In this document: piece by piece, positions 1-13,251 of the stretch
How positions within the stretch are numbered: the first letter of the stretch is position 1
Layout: each line of letters opens with the position of its first letter
Assembly (NCBI RefSeq): GCF_028476545.1
Contig: NW_026731905.1
Coordinates: 312,501-376,500 of the forward strand
DNA from: Physella acuta
Taxonomy: Eukaryota; Mollusca; Gastropoda; Physidae
Length of the DNA stretch: 64,000 nt
Direction of reading: 5' to 3'
The notes under the pieces: model-generated
What the model was told of the DNA's origin: nothing
Databases searched by the model: none
Seen by the model: only the letters and a program-made list of their open reading frames with translations
Position numbers and translations under genes: made by a program

Positions 1-1747
1 CAAATTAATTGACCCACCTCTCCGTCCCTCTCACAGGCCGACCCACCCCCCCCCCCTTGCCCGCTGTACTGTAAAATATATCGATACCCAGTGCTCTAGT
101 TCCAGTAATATGGTGCCAGTTCACATCGCTTCCAGACACTGAACGGATGAAAGATTGAAAAACGTGTGGCTTACACACCACACCACACTACAAACACAAA
201 CACACACACCACACTACATCCCCCTCACACACACACACACACTTAAACGGCAACATGATTTTTGGAAAGTCGAGCCAAATCATAAACAGATCAACGCCAC
301 CTTTTGCTAGACTCTGAAGTTCGACAAGCCAAAAAGATTTTTTTCTCTACACCCCTCGCTGAGCTCGAAGTTGTTTTTTTTTCTGCCTCAATCTGAAAGT
401 AAACGTTAAGAAAGTGTTTTACAGTTATGACGTAATGGCGTGAAGGGGAGTTACAACAACCCCCAAAACGGGGGTCTTAAAACGGTCGGGCTGTGAAAGA
501 CCCGACATGGGGGTCATGATTTTTATTATGATTATAAGGCAGGAAGACACAATGACCCCCCAAATCCCAACGTCTCGATTGACCCCCCAAATCCCAACGT
601 CTCGATTATATTCGCCAGAGCGATGATATTGATGAACTCTTCGGCAATAGAATAACATAATAGCAATTCAAGAGGCTATACAGAAGGTTAAAGGTCGTTT
701 TGGTGATCTCTGGTTGGATAATAAATACTTGTGGACTTGTTTTATGGCGAGTGTTAAACTTGATGTTTTGTTGATGTTTTGTTGATGTTTTGTTGATGTT
801 TTTGTTTAGCCGTACCATGGAGTGAAATAATTGGTATTCGTGTTAATCTAACTCCGATGTCTTAACTTCAGCATCATGGGTCAATAGTAGCCGACATGGA
901 GTCTGGAGATTTTGGCTCTACGATTGTGCTTTATTGTTACATACTATTGCGGCTCAATTGTCACGTATAAATGTGGCTCTACCATAAATATTACGTATAG
1001 TTGCGGCTCCATCGTTACTTATAAATGCTTGCAAGTTTGAAAATAAGTAAAAAAATAATTTAACGTGTCACATAATATGGTTTTTAAATCTTTATAAAAA
1101 CTGAAATTTCCCCTTTGTGTTTCTAAATGAAATAAAAAAGATTTTTATTGCAATAATGATATGTGAAATATTATTTTTATTGCCAATAGAAAAATTATTT
1201 TTCCTTTGAACTACGTGGGTAATGCATATTTAAAGCACGTTAATGGCGTATTTCTTATTGATAATTGTCAGGGCTTTCCCCCATGTCTGATGGGCAGTGA
1301 GCCGTGACCGTCCAAAAAGGCACGCATTAATGTCATGGAACAATTGACCAATGGTATACCTCAGATCCAATAACATCCGAATCAAAAGACCAAAGATGAT
1401 TGGCTGAGGGGTGGTTGAATGTTTTTTTCGATGACGCAAATAGTTCGCGTGTATATGACTGGAGTGGTGTACACATTAGCGATGAGTGAGTGTACACAGC
1501 AGACGACTTAGGGGGTGTACACGTGAGCTGCCACAGGAAACACGTCGCGTGACGTCAGAGCTGAGAACACAATTAAGTCATTAACGGGTTGTCAGTCTCG
1601 GGAGACATACACATACATATATACTTATACGGTAGGTGGGGAAGGGGAGGGCTGAAGTCCAAAGTGGTATTTCCACTTACCCCCCATCCCCGTGTGCCCA
1701 CCAGTAACATAATCATAACGATGTATCGAATACAGTCATGAAGGACA
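1..1747. other. Non-coding, no gene seen
   Basis: AT-rich sequence with no coding signal. It contains a CA-rich microsatellite (about 172-242), a 27-bp unit present twice (about 552-607), a short array of a TGATGTTTTGT-type unit (about 761-803) and a perfect TGACGTCA at 1550-1557. The open frames here are short and unlike any family I recognise. Confidence 0.6.
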
Positions 1748-1755
1748 GCTTTAGT

Positions 1756-1779
1756 CAGAGTTTCTTCCAGGCATCTCTT

Positions 1780-1813
<34 letters not shown>

Positions 1814-2039
1814 GGGGGGGGGGGGGGGCTAACCCCCCCCCCCTCCCCGAAAAAATTCTACCGCCCCCCCCCCCCCCCCGAACGAAATGAAATGTATATA
1901 ATTTATATAGAAAATATATTTTTTTTAACAGGGTCCTCCCCTCCCCCCCCCCCCTTCCCCCCGAAGAAAATCTACCGCCTCCCGAAAATTTCAAGTCCCC
2001 CCCCCCCCCCCCGGAGAAAAAAGTCTGGAAGAAACACTG
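1756..2039. mobile_element. hAT-like MITE with G/C-run core, copy 1
   Basis: The element is bounded by an 8-bp direct repeat GCTTTAGT (1748-1755 and 2040-2047), the target-site length of hAT transposons. Its ends are inverted repeats: left CAGAGTTTCTTCCAGGC, right the complement of CAGTGTTTCTTCCAGAC. The core holds a G run of about 32 (1781-1812) followed by another of 15, several C runs and a short AT-rich stretch with GAAAATATAT shared with the other copies. There is no coding capacity. Two other copies lie at 2752-2961 and 21682-21890. The family name is unknown to me; hAT membership is inferred from duplication length and the CAG end. Confidence 0.85.
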
Positions 2040-2715
2040 GCTTTAGTGAATCATGTCCTAATCATTTGCAAGAAAACCAGCACCTCCTTAATAGACCAAC
2101 CAACATAATTTATTTTTCAAACGTTATAAGCCTTTTCTCTATAACTATTTTCAATGATATGCTGACGTTGCTAGATTTTTTTTTATAATTACGAGATTTG
2201 TCAATGTGTTTTATATATTGTTGATCCCTCGCTTTTAGGGAGATCGTTGCTTTTTATTTTTATTGTAAAAGCTTTTATGAACATTTTTTTGGGGGAAAAA
2301 AAGATAACTTAATAAAATCTAGAGCATTAAGTTTGTTAGGATCTCTGCATGTGTTGTATAGGGAGGATATCATGGCTAATTAATTAATTGGGAAAATGAA
2401 TTTAATCAAACGATAAATGTGACACTTCTAACAGAAATCTGACGTCATGATAATTAGCCGGGATTATTTTCTTTTTTTTTTGGTTTGATGCCAGGAATGG
2501 GGTGGGGGTGGTGGTAGGGGATTTGTGGCTAGTACACAGACCAGGGGTTTTAATTACAGCCAGGTAATGAGCTTAGGAGCTTAGAGCTCAGGCTAGTGTT
2601 TTATATCACATCCAGTGAGCTGATGAATCTGTCACAAAATGTGTGCACGTGATTTGTGAGAGGCGGCGAGACAGTGTAGCGTTTTAAGCTGGCGGCGGTT
2701 GTTGTCAAGCTGTGT

Positions 2716-3205
2716 GGCAGTGTTGTAGCTGTGGTATAGCTGTAGTATAGCCAGAGTTTCTTCCAGGCATCTCTTCGGGGGGGGCGAAGCCCCCCCGAAA
2801 ATTTTTTTACCGCCCCCCCCCCCCCCCGAACGAAATGAAATTTATATAATTTATATAGAAAATATATACTTTTAACAGTGTCCGCCCCCCGAAGAAAGTT
2901 TACCGCCCCCCCGAAGATTTCAAGTGCCCCCCCCGGAGAAAAAAGTCTGGAAGAAACACTGAGTATAGCCGTGCTATAGCTGTGTTATAGTCGTGGTATA
3001 ACTGATATAGCTGTAGTATAGCTGTAGTATAGCTGTAGTATAGCTGTAGTATAGCTGTAGTATAGCTGTAGTATAGCTGTAGTATAGCTGTAGTATAGCT
3101 GTAGAATAGCTTTAGTATAGCCCTGGTACAGCTGTAGTATAGCCGTGATATAGCCTTTATATAGCTGGTGTGTAGCTGTGTTGTAGCCGTAGTGTTATTG
3201 TGGTG
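2716..3205. repeat. 11-bp minisatellite (GCTGTAGTATA)
   Basis: Tandem array of an 11-bp unit, nearly perfect at about 3008-3110 and degenerate on both sides. A hAT-like MITE (2752-2961) sits inside it, flanked by a duplicated AGTATAGC taken from the array, so the array existed before that insertion. Confidence 0.9.
2752..2961. mobile_element. hAT-like MITE with G/C-run core, copy 2
   Basis: Same family as 1756-2039: left end CAGAGTTTCTTCCAGGC, right end AAGTCTGGAAGAAACACTG, poly-G then poly-C runs and the same AT-rich middle. The 8-bp target duplication AGTATAGC is perfect (2744-2751 and 2962-2969). It is shorter than copy 1 mainly because its G and C runs are shorter. It has no open frame. 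Confidence 0.87.
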
Positions 3206-3706
3206 TAAGAGTTTACGAATTTTGCCAATTTGGTGTCACTCCTTAAATGCTATCCAATTTGGACCGCAATCCCTCCCCCACCACGTGACACTACTAATTA
3301 ACTTAGCTATGTAGCATTATATTCATTGATGTTATTTTGTTATTTGAACGTCATGAAAAAAATATATTATCCAAATAATAAACTTGATATATCGTGCAAA
3401 CTTTTTTTTTTATAAGAGGAAGGCGTGCAAAAATGAAATAATAGGCTACAATTAAAAAATCTCCCGTGTTCAAATGAACCATACACAAAAGAGACAATTA
3501 AAGTTTTTATAGACGTTAATTTCAAGCCTAGCGAGGGCAGAAATTAGTTTAATAGTTTCGACGTTGGTTATTAAAAAATTGTCAAATGGTAGTAATTTGA
3601 GCTGTGGCGCCGCACGTGTCGAGGTGGTGTACTCACGATGCAGGTGATAAGTATAGACAGGCTGAGTCTGGGGGGTGAGTGCGATTATAAGGTGTGGTAG
3701 ATGAAG
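3206..3706. other. Non-coding, no gene seen
   Basis: AT-rich DNA between two tandem arrays. No open frame, repeat end or promoter-like structure stood out. Confidence 0.5.
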
Positions 3707-4030
3707 TCACGCGGCGTGGCTTGGAGGACTTTGTGGTACCGGATGTTGGGTGATAGGGAACTTTGTGGTACCGGATGTTGGGTGATAGGGAACTTTGTGG
3801 TACCGGATGTTGGGTGATAGGGAACTTTGTGGTACCGGATGTTGGGTGATAGGGAACTTTGTGGTACCGGATGTTGGGTGATAGGGAACTGTGTGGTGCG
3901 GATGTGTTGTGTAATAGAGAACTTTATTGTACCGGATGTTGCTGGTGGAGAACTTTGTGGTACCGGATGTTGGGTGACGGACAACGTTGTGATACCAGAA
4001 TATAGGTTGTGGCCAACTTTGTTGTAATTC
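3707..4030. repeat. 32-bp minisatellite
   Basis: About five near-identical 32-bp units (GGTACCGGATGTTGGGTGAT plus 12 more bases), then diverged units to about 4030. GGTACC recurs at 3735 and 3767, which fixes the period. Open frames on both strands here are products of the array. Confidence 0.92.
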
Positions 4031-4540
4031 TGAGGTATAGATCTCGATGGAAAAGAGATATTGTGAGACTTGGGGAAAAGATCCCGGTACCAACATTCAA
4101 TTTGCGAGATATGATGTATGGATCACGGTGCTAAAGTTAATGTTTAGATATAAGGAATATATCACAATACTAACGTGATATTGTGAGATCTGATGAATAG
4201 ATCACGGTGGAAACGGGATCTTGCGAGATCTCATAAATAGGTCACGACGAAGATGTAGTACTGTTTGGTATGTGTAAATACAACCAGTTCGAAGACTGGC
4301 GGGTTGCAACCCATTTATATCCAGATTATTTGGCACCAAAAGTTCGTGGTAGACTGCTTCGTTTCCCAGCCGATCCTTGAGATTTGATTGGTGCTGGTGA
4401 CTAGGTGTGTCAGCGGCAATTTGACCTTGAGGTCGGCGATAATTTGACCTTGGAGTAATTGTAGCCACCCTCACCTTCCGGAGAATTAATTTCCGCAGAA
4501 ATGTAACGTTGGAAATGTCAATGTACGGACACTAAATATC

Positions 4541-4760
4541 GCATAGTGGTAGGCAAGTATGTATAGTGGTAGGCAAGTATTGTATAGTGGTAGGCAAGTA
4601 TGAACAGTGGTAGGCAAGTATTGTATAGTGGTAGGCAAGTATTGTATAGTGGTAGGCAAGTATTGTATAGTGGTAGGCAAGTATTGTATAGTGGTAGGAA
4701 AGTATTGCATATACGCAGGCAGTTCTCGCACTATGGTATGCAAGTATTGCACATTGTACG
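4541..4760. repeat. 21-bp minisatellite
   Basis: About ten units of TATAGTGGTAGGCAAGTATT plus one base, with a 21-bp period (GTAGGC at 4631 and 4652). Because 21 is divisible by three, several frames stay open and spell simple repeats. They are not credible genes. Confidence 0.92.
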
Positions 4761-6339
4761 GACATATTGTACAGCGTCATGCAACTATGGCATATGGACA
4801 AGCAAATATTGCTCAGGGAAGAAATTAATTAGCGTTGAAGAGCAAAAACTTTAAAATAAAGAAAGGACCTTATGATACAAAGGGCTAGAATTAGACTGAA
4901 AACTAGCTTTCAATGTAGAGTATAAATAGCAGTTTAGAATTAAAGTTCGGTTTGGTTTTTTTCTCCATTACATTTGGCACTTCATCTGCTAAAAAATGTC
5001 CACCCACTATATTTTGAACACCTTCGTGTTTGATTGTGGAATCGATTGCTATCTATGTTCCTAAGGTTGATACGCTGCGAATTCTTTTTTTTCTCTGTAT
5101 CTAAATTTTTTCTTATGTATCTTCTCCAAATGTCAGACATCCCCATCTGGTGGGCAGCGATGGTTACATTTCATCTGGCTCATATACGGAACATCCAAGA
5201 CGAATCAACGCTAATTTGAAGCATGTTTTTTTTTCTTTTTTAAACACGAATCTCCGCGCATGCGCGCTGGAGAAAACGTAAAAGAACACTACCAGAAAGT
5301 GAATTTACACAAATAAAAGCCTATTTGGCACGCCTGCTCCGGTCGGACCGTCACATTTTAAGAAAACATGCTCGCGGGTTAAAAATCTGGCACATTGTGC
5401 GGCCTTAAAGCCAGGTCCAAGCATGGGACTAATGGGTCGTTCATTAATCAAAGCCGGAACCCCGCCCTCGGCTAAGCTCGAGCTAGAGATCAGAAATGGA
5501 ACATCAGAACATCGGCCGGTTTCAATGAGCTTCAAGCTGGGCACAAAACCTTATAACTAGCTACTGCTACCTCCACAAAGGCAGCATCAATGTAGCCTTC
5601 AGTGTAGCCATTAATGTTTAAGTTGAGAATTTCCGCTTCTCTGTTCACCTAGAAGCTATTTTATCTTCTAATATTGATCGGCTCTGATTGTGTCTTGTAT
5701 TAAAAATATATGCTAAGCAGCCAAACGATTTTAAATATTATCAACACGTGAGTTACAGACTTTAAAATTTTTTTCTATCAATATTTTATGGGCCACTGGA
5801 GCCAATACGATTATAAAACCCAATTAAATTTATCTTGTATTCATATTTTTAAAAACAATTTTTTTTTCATGAGTAAGAAAAAAATCGTTTGAAGTTTTTA
5901 TTTTTTTTATTTTGTTGTCTTTTTTTAAAACCCTGAAGCGATAAATATCTTTAACGTCTGCCAAAACAATTTCGCGTCTGGAAGTAGCAAGCGTAAACTT
6001 TGGGAAACGAGAATCTGTTGCCATGGCGATCCTCGCATATGGGAGTCACGTGTCACTCTTTTGGGCCACACCACAAAGACAACCGCCCATGGGTGTGTGT
6101 GGGGGGGGAGGGGTGAGGCATGGAGTGGGGTGGCAGATATTTAGTCTACAAATATTGCACGTGGGAACATTGGCTCCACTGGTGTGGTTGTGATCTACAC
6201 TAAGTTTACTAATCCCCGGATGGGCTAAGCGCTGTATGATCACACAAATCTCTTTTATAAGCTAAGCGTTTTATTCAATGTTGCGCTCGAAGGCATAAAT
6301 AATACAATCAAAAACTAAAACTAAGGAATTCCTCGAAAA

Positions 6340-6341
<2 letters not shown>
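4761..6341. other. Non-coding, no gene seen
   Basis: AT-rich DNA with one moderately GC-rich patch (about 5320-5545) whose 79-codon minus-strand frame matches nothing I know. A perfect NRF1-type palindrome GCGCATGCGC lies at 5256-5265. Confidence 0.5.

Positions 6342-6431
<90 letters not shown>
6342..6431. repeat. (TA)n microsatellite
   Basis: About 90 bp of uninterrupted TA dinucleotides. Confidence 0.97.
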
Positions 6432-6435
<4 letters not shown>

Positions 6436-6838
6436 TTTATAACGACTTGCATACATGTGTTATTGCTAATGCTAATGATCTACCTTAATTACTTGGTGTA
6501 ATGTGCAGCCTAATGAAGTATCTAGAGAGAGACTAGAACGCACACATAAAATATCTGAGTTCAGAGCCCAGGCGGACGTGAGTAATGATAACATTCCTAG
6601 CCCGGGGGGTGGGGGGGTGGGGGTTTACCGTATGTCGAGGAAAGTATAGACAGTAAGGTGCATACCTTATTCGCCCCCATCCCCACTCACCTAACTTCAT
6701 TGACCTCTCTTACCTCATCTATCTCACCTCGTCTCACATGTTTCACACAGCAAACTCGCCACAACTTTACAGGAGCCAACTGTTACGTATGAGTCGGTGT
6801 CATTTGAAATAAAACACTGATCCTACGACGTTTTTCCA

Positions 6839-6967
6839 TCGCATTACGTCCTCCCTATATGTATGTTGTTATACAACTTTGTAGCATTACGTCTTCCGTA
6901 AATGTATGTTGTTATACAACTTTGTAGAACTACGTCCTCCCTAAATGTATGTTGTTATACATCTTTC
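6839..6967. repeat. 43-bp tandem repeat, three units
   Basis: Three units containing TACGTCYTCCSTAWATGTAT, starting 43 bp apart (TACGTC at 6845, 6888 and 6931). Confidence 0.88.
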
Positions 6968-8005
6968 TTTGACACTCAGAGAAGTTTGTACAAAGACATC
7001 ATCACTATCTGAACACAATAATTATAAAATTTTAAAAAAAAATCTTGTTTTGACATTTTAACTTCGGGATTTTAAATAAATAGGATCGAAAACTTTGGCA
7101 AAAAAGCTGTACCGGAAATAGAAAAGGTGTTTATGTAAATTAATTCAACTCTGGCCTACGCTTTTATAAAACTAGAGAGTGAAAGAGAAGTTAAACTTCA
7201 GTTCAAAAGAAACATCCCTAATCGTCGACAGCGTGTGTCTATATGTGTGTATGTGTTTTTGTTTTGTAGGAGCGTGTGTGCACGGTTTGGTACGCCATCT
7301 TTAATTTTCTTCATCAAGGGAGGCTACCTGCATCATTAAGTGTAAAAAAAGAAAATTCTCTCTGTTCGTTAATTAGGCTATGAAATTAGGTTGAGTCACC
7401 GCACCGAGCAGCTATGCTGGGTTAGACTTGTAACAAAACCAGGATGATGTTACGAGTAATGTTGACTTGCACCTTGTACACCTGCCGTACCTTGTAACCA
7501 GCATCAGAACTTGTGTGTATCAACAGCGACTAGCTTTGCCATTGGTTGAAAATACCTGGTTTAAGCGACAACTAACATCGTTCTTGATATGCCGTGAAAG
7601 ATGATATATTTGTTTTTATTTGTGGCGTTCAATTCTATTTTATTCTGAAAGCTCGTCTCCTTTTAAAGATAGACATCCATTTCTAATTTAATAGTTGTAA
7701 TGCATTTTTTGTTTTGAAAGGTAAATTCTATTCATAAAAAAAAGGAAATCCATTTTCGCTCCAAATCTATTTTTACTTCAAAAATTAAAATTTAAAAATA
7801 AAACAATTTTTATTTTATTTTATAAGATAATAACAATTTTGCCTTCAAATTTCACATCTACTTTTACTTTAAAGGAAAGGTTTTTTTTTAAATTAAATAT
7901 TGAAATATATCCCCAAAAGTTGAAATCTATCTATAAAAGTTAAAGTTTATTTTTACTTTAAAAGTTAAATTCTATTTTAACTTTTTAAGTAATACATAAG
8001 CTTAC
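6968..8005. other. Non-coding AT-rich DNA
   Basis: No gene. The right part (about 7740-8005) has scattered degenerate forms of the next array, with recurring AAAATCTATTTTTA-like words, and may be its older edge. Confidence 0.5.
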
Positions 8006-8475
8006 TTTAATGTTAAAATCTATTTTTAATTCTAAAGTTAAGATCTACTTTTAATTCTAAAGTTAAAATCTATTTTTAATTCTAAAGTTAAAATCTACTT
8101 TTAATTCTAAAGTTAAAATCTATTTTTAATTCTAAAGTTAAAATCTACTTTTAATTCTAAAGTTAAAATCTACTTTTAATTCTAAAGTTAAAATCTACTT
8201 TTAATTCTAAAGTTAAAATCTATTTTTAATTCTACAGTTAAAATCTACTTTTAATTCTAAAGTTAAAATCTATTTTTAATTCTAAAGTTAAAATCTATTT
8301 TTAATTCTAAAGTTAAAATCTACTTTTAATTCTAAAGTTAAAATCTACTTTTAATTCTAAAGTTAAAATCTACTTTTAATTCTAAAGTTAAAATCTATTT
8401 TTAATTCTACAGTTAAAATCTACTTTTAATTCTAAAGTTAAAATCTATTTTTAATTCTAAAGTTAAAATCTATTT
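8006..8475. repeat. 25-bp AT-rich minisatellite
   Basis: About 18 head-to-tail units of TCTAAAGTTAAAATCTACTT plus TTAAT. Units differ mainly by C/T in CTACTTTT versus CTATTTTT, and the two variants alternate irregularly. Confidence 0.94.
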
Positions 8476-11439
8476 CAACTCCATCACCATAAACCACTCC
8501 CAGCAGCCACCACGGTGACGCCACGCCCGAACAAAGCACTACCCCCGGGGGACAGTCTCGCTGCTGCCGTCTGCTGTTCCCCGTGGGGTCATCTGCAACA
8601 CCACCCCAGGCCGTGGCTAAACACCAACTTATACCTTATTTAACAGGGTGGGGTAAGGGAGGGAGGAGGGAGGGGATCTTAATTTCTCTCCCTCTAAGAG
8701 ACATTTAATGAATCTCTACGACTACCAGGAGATGCGGTGTTGTTGTGGCTGTTGTGATGTTGTGATGTTTTCGCTGTTGTGATGGAATTGTGTTAACATG
8801 GACGTGTCTTTGTGGGTTGGCAAGGACAATGCTTAGTTTGAAATCGTTTAATCCATATTTAAAAGCATTTCTATTTAGTAGATAAAAGAAGACCTTGCGT
8901 TGAATTTTTTTTGTTGTTGTTGATTATTAACCAAACTCCACCCTTATCAAAGGGCGTCACATCTCTGCCTATCAACTTATTACTCACCGCTCGATTGCAA
9001 TTTGGCTCTTTAGATTAGAAACATGTTTAATTACAACTTACAAACAGTTCTTTCAAACGTGAAATCATTACAAAACGTTAGGGTTTAAAAGTGACATTTT
9101 AAGATGCGAACATTTTTTCTCACCCTCACTTAACCACCCACGTACCGTTACACACAACAGCAGTCATAAAAGTCCAACCCTCCAACCCCCCCCCCCCCCC
9201 TCCCCTTGTGATTCGGACACAGAATAACTTACACGTGAATTCTTTTCACGTCCTTATCGAATCATACAGAGGCTTGCATAATAGGACAATACACCGGAAG
9301 TAACGATTTCGGTCACGTGATGTGGTAAAGAAGGTGCTCCGCAAATCAAGGTAATTTCTGGGGTACTTGTTCTATTCAATAGAATCTGGCACAGGCCAAT
9401 CATGCACAATGTAGTAGATGTTCTGTTATAATTTGGGTATAGAGTAGGCGGGGAGATTCACATCTAACGCTTACCTAACCCAAGATTTAATCTTTACAGT
9501 AATCGAAGAAAATGCGTGTACTAAAATATTTTTCTTAAGAATCCCTAAAGTTAAATAAGATGAAGTAGTAATAATGTTGCTGTTTTAAAAAAATAACATC
9601 AACCATGGTCTACACAGGCTATATATTTCTACTAAACTACAATATGTAAAAACAAAATTTGTATTAAAGAATTTAGAAAAAAAGACTTAAAATATCACCC
9701 TAAAGGAATTTCGCTAAATATAAAACATAAGCATTACATATTCTTGTTTGGGGATTCCAACTCCATTTTTAAATCATTAAATTAAATCACAAACTGTTTT
9801 TTTTTCTTTAAAGCATAGCTTTTTTTCGTTGTTTAAATACACGATATAATTTTTTTTTTATGTCGCTGAATTTTCGCTTTGAATATAAGCTCCCCTTAAT
9901 TAGGTTAACTCATTTGGCTTACAACCAGGGGAGATCACGCGAACTAAACAAGACACTTCCGGCGTCGGATCTACAGCCGGCATCCACAATTTATATTTCA
10001 CCAGTACATTCCGATCTAGCCCACCCTCCCTCCCCTGGCCGAACGAAATCTAATAACGCCCCCAAGTCACGAAGTACCCAGATTTTTATTGTAAAAATAA
10101 ATAATTGAATCAACCAATTTCCACGGCACTCCATGGTGTCCATTTCAATTACGTTTTTAAAGAATTAATAATTAATGAGCTCTTCCCCCCTTTCCCTCAC
10201 ACAATCATTGTTCCCTCACACAACCATTGTCCCTGTGTTGTGTGGGGTTGTGTGGGGGTTGTACCGTCTCACCCTCAAATCAAATTTACTTGTCCAGCAA
10301 GAAGTCAGAGCATTCATTTACGCTTCCGTAACTGCTAATTATTAATTTTTTTTACTGCTGGGTCTAACAGAGGAGATACGGAAACTCGATATCAATTTGC
10401 GTTTTTTTTTGTTCGTGTTAATAAAAAATCACGATGCGTTAGTTATCAAATTTTTTTTAAAGAAAATTCGATTGTAGTTAATTGTAATTTAGTCAGCGAT
10501 CTATTTTAGAAAGGCAGTTTGGTCCCTTCCCCCCCCCCCCCTGCCCCATGCATCTTAAACGCCCCCCCCCCCCCAATTGTCCCCTGTGATCCCGAGTACC
10601 GCATGAAATTTGCAACCCAGAACGAGGCTCTGATTTTCACGCGGTGGCGAGCGGAAACGGAAATCCCCGGAGATGTCCGCCATCTTGGCTTGTCACACTT
10701 ACTCGAGCTAGAGATTTTTTTTTTCTTCTTCCCTTTTTTTTTTCTTCCTTTTTTTTCCTTTTCTTTTTCTTTTCTTTTCTGCTGCACTGCTTTCAGCTTG
10801 CTAATGGCCTGTTTAACACAGGCACCGGCAGGGGGACGTCACCCTACAACAAACTAAAACCATTTCTCTGCCCGTAGTTATCGCACGTTTGACAGGGCGT
10901 TGAAAGCGACAGCACTGTACAGAAAGCCACCCCCCTCCTCCCACACTTCCTCCACACCTCCCCCACACCGCTACAATGCCCGTGCGTTTATTTTCTTGTT
11001 TGCTTTTAGCGCGATTAAATTAAGATATTTCTCGAGGGAGAAAGCAGAAGAATGCAATCACATTGCTTCTGCAGCGAAGGGGGGAGGAATGTTTTTTAGA
11101 TCAAGTAGGGGACAATAAGATGAAAGAAGTGTAGCCGACGTACGAGAGAGCATCGCAATTGAAAGGACATTTGCGTTCTGGTCAGCAGACGTCCCCGCCA
11201 GCAGCAGGTGATTGAAACTGTGATTGTCTTACACGCCTTTGATCAATCCTCTCTGGTAGATTTAAAAAAAATTCTTTTCAGGTTCTACGTTGTAAAGTTA
11301 ACTGATGAAGTTTTGATTTGTTTCGTTGAAAAACGTTGATGTTTTGTAGTTGTCATGACGACGTGACAAGTTATTTTCAGGTTCTCAGTTTCCAGTGGTT
11401 GGTATAACTTGTGTCTTGTTTTAAGTCGAGTCCCACAGG
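8476..11439. other. Non-coding, no gene seen
   Basis: Nearly 3 kb without a supportable exon. It holds poly-C runs (about 9187, 10529, 10561), a polypyrimidine tract (about 10711-10785), ETS-type CCGGAAGT sites (9294-9301, 9955-9962) and a YY1-type CCGCCATCTTGG (10677-10688) inside a moderately GC-rich, possibly promoter-like patch at 10600-10700. Confidence 0.5.
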
Positions 11440-11904
11440 ACTCAACGAGAGCTTAAGAAGATTCTACACCAGTCCATATAGAGATGACACCAGTCTCTAA
11501 AGATACGAAACCAATCCCTATCGACATAACACCAGTCCCTTTAGACACGATACCAGTCCATATAGACACGAAACCAGTCAATATAGACACGATACCATCC
11601 TTATAGACATGACAACAGTTCCAAGAGACTCGACACAAGTCCCTACAGGGCTGGTAAGTAGGTCACCAACCAGTTCTACGTCTCAATAAAACCTGCATGA
11701 GCCATAGAACTGTTTATTAACCTACTTACCAGCCCTATAGACACGATACGTCCCACAAGAATTGACCCAAGTCCCCCGAGATTTGACACCAGTCCCTATA
11801 GACACGACACCTATTCCAAAAGACTTAACACTACTCCTCAAAGAATTAACCCCAGTCCCAAGCGACACGAGACTTGTTCCATAAGACACAACACGACACC
11901 CAGC
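11440..11904. repeat. Degenerate minisatellite (~23 bp)
   Basis: Diverged repeats of a unit resembling AGACACGATACCAGTCCCTA. A 90-bp hairpin element (11647-11736) interrupts the array. Confidence 0.8.
11647..11736. mobile_element. Palindromic hairpin MITE, copy 1
   Basis: The arms are near-complementary: the left starts AGGGCTGGTAAGTAGGT and the right ends ACCTACTTACCAGCCCT. They enclose a 20-base loop that starts CTCAATAAAACC. It has no coding capacity. TA lies close to both ends, which would suit a TA-targeting transposon, but the exact boundary is ambiguous. A second copy at 45215-45303 has the loop in the opposite orientation. Confidence 0.82.
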
Positions 11905-13251
11905 AGACGATAGGAGACCGAACTAACTTGAAACAAGTGCCTCAAGATTCAACTTCTTGGCGAGTGACCACATTGAACGCCAATAATAAAATCTTTAATT
12001 TTTCCTTTTCCAATGAGTACTACCTCACGTCTAAACAAAAGCTCCTGACTTTGGTCTTTATAAGAATCAATTCAAAAAAAATTAAAAAAAAAAAAAAAAC
12101 TCAGTAACTAAAATCAAATAAATGACTAAAAAACTATTACAAAATTAATGCGTATAGTTTATTTTTAAAGTGTCATTCAGTGTGTATTGCCATAATGATA
12201 ACCACACCGGTTACAGCCGTTTAGCTAATTCCATGGACGTGCTTCCAGCTTCTTGTATAGATTTCTGCCGGCAACCGGTTTATGCTGCCTATATCGGGCC
12301 TGCACGTCATCGTATAAACACAACTAGAGGTTGCCTGGGTTGCACTGGAAGCGAACGATACCTGATCAGTACCTACACGATAACCACGCCTACTGCAAAC
12401 TCCAAGACGCGAATTATCGTAACAATCTTCAATCATTTTCTTAAATCGCGCCAGTTGCATCCCCCTCTCCTTTTTCCAAAAAGCTGAGCACAGTTTGATA
12501 TGATTTTCTGTAATTACGTCTGCGCAATGCCGAACTATTTAATTTATCTAAAGACCAGACGAATCTATACGCGCCACGTCGGCGCTTCTAAGTAAGTTTA
12601 ATGGCGTCCAATTGGACCGTTTACCTCGAAATATCAGGCAGTTAGCGTCAGATTTTGGTTTATTACTAAACTTGTACCTAACATGGTTTACAGAAGCACA
12701 GGTTACACGAGAAATTTACCAGCACACATTTTCGAAAAAACAAAACAACTCCAAGATGTAAACAAATACCAACCGGCTGTATTCCGGTCACTGTTTTTAT
12801 TGGATCTTTTGTTTCCTCCACACTAAAGTGTGTAAACACAAGTCTTTATATATGTTTTTACAATAAAAGCATTATATTACTTATATCTGTTTTTTATTGT
12901 TTCATTTATTAATTGATGTTTTTAAAATTACGACCCACGAGAGGATTATAAATTAATTTTAAAAGTTTGCCCTAGAGGCTTGTATAAAGGTATTGAATTA
13001 GTTTACAAATCAGCCATTTTATTTAAGGTTAAGTAAAACAAGTGTTACCGCTCAAATACTGTGTTAGAGTAAGTATATAAAGCAGACTTTAAGACCTAGC
13101 TCAGGGTAGATGGAGTAGACTTGCTCTGTTTCTTTGACCTCAGCAGAAAAACCGTTTGCGGGATCAGCACTGTGCATATGCAGCAATGTTTCACCAATTG
13201 AAGTTAGGTACTTTTAAAAGCTGAGTCGACAGAGGACATGCCACTATCGTG
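11905..13251. other. Non-coding, one weak coding-like patch
   Basis: Mostly AT-rich DNA. At 12170-12490 the base composition rises and open frames of 105 (plus) and 79 (minus) codons overlap. Neither has a recognisable domain, so I do not call a gene. Confidence 0.45.

Noticed and set aside
12170-12487. Overlapping 105- and 79-codon frames on opposite strands
   Set aside because: No domain, no splice sites of note; probably chance openness in a GC-richer patch.
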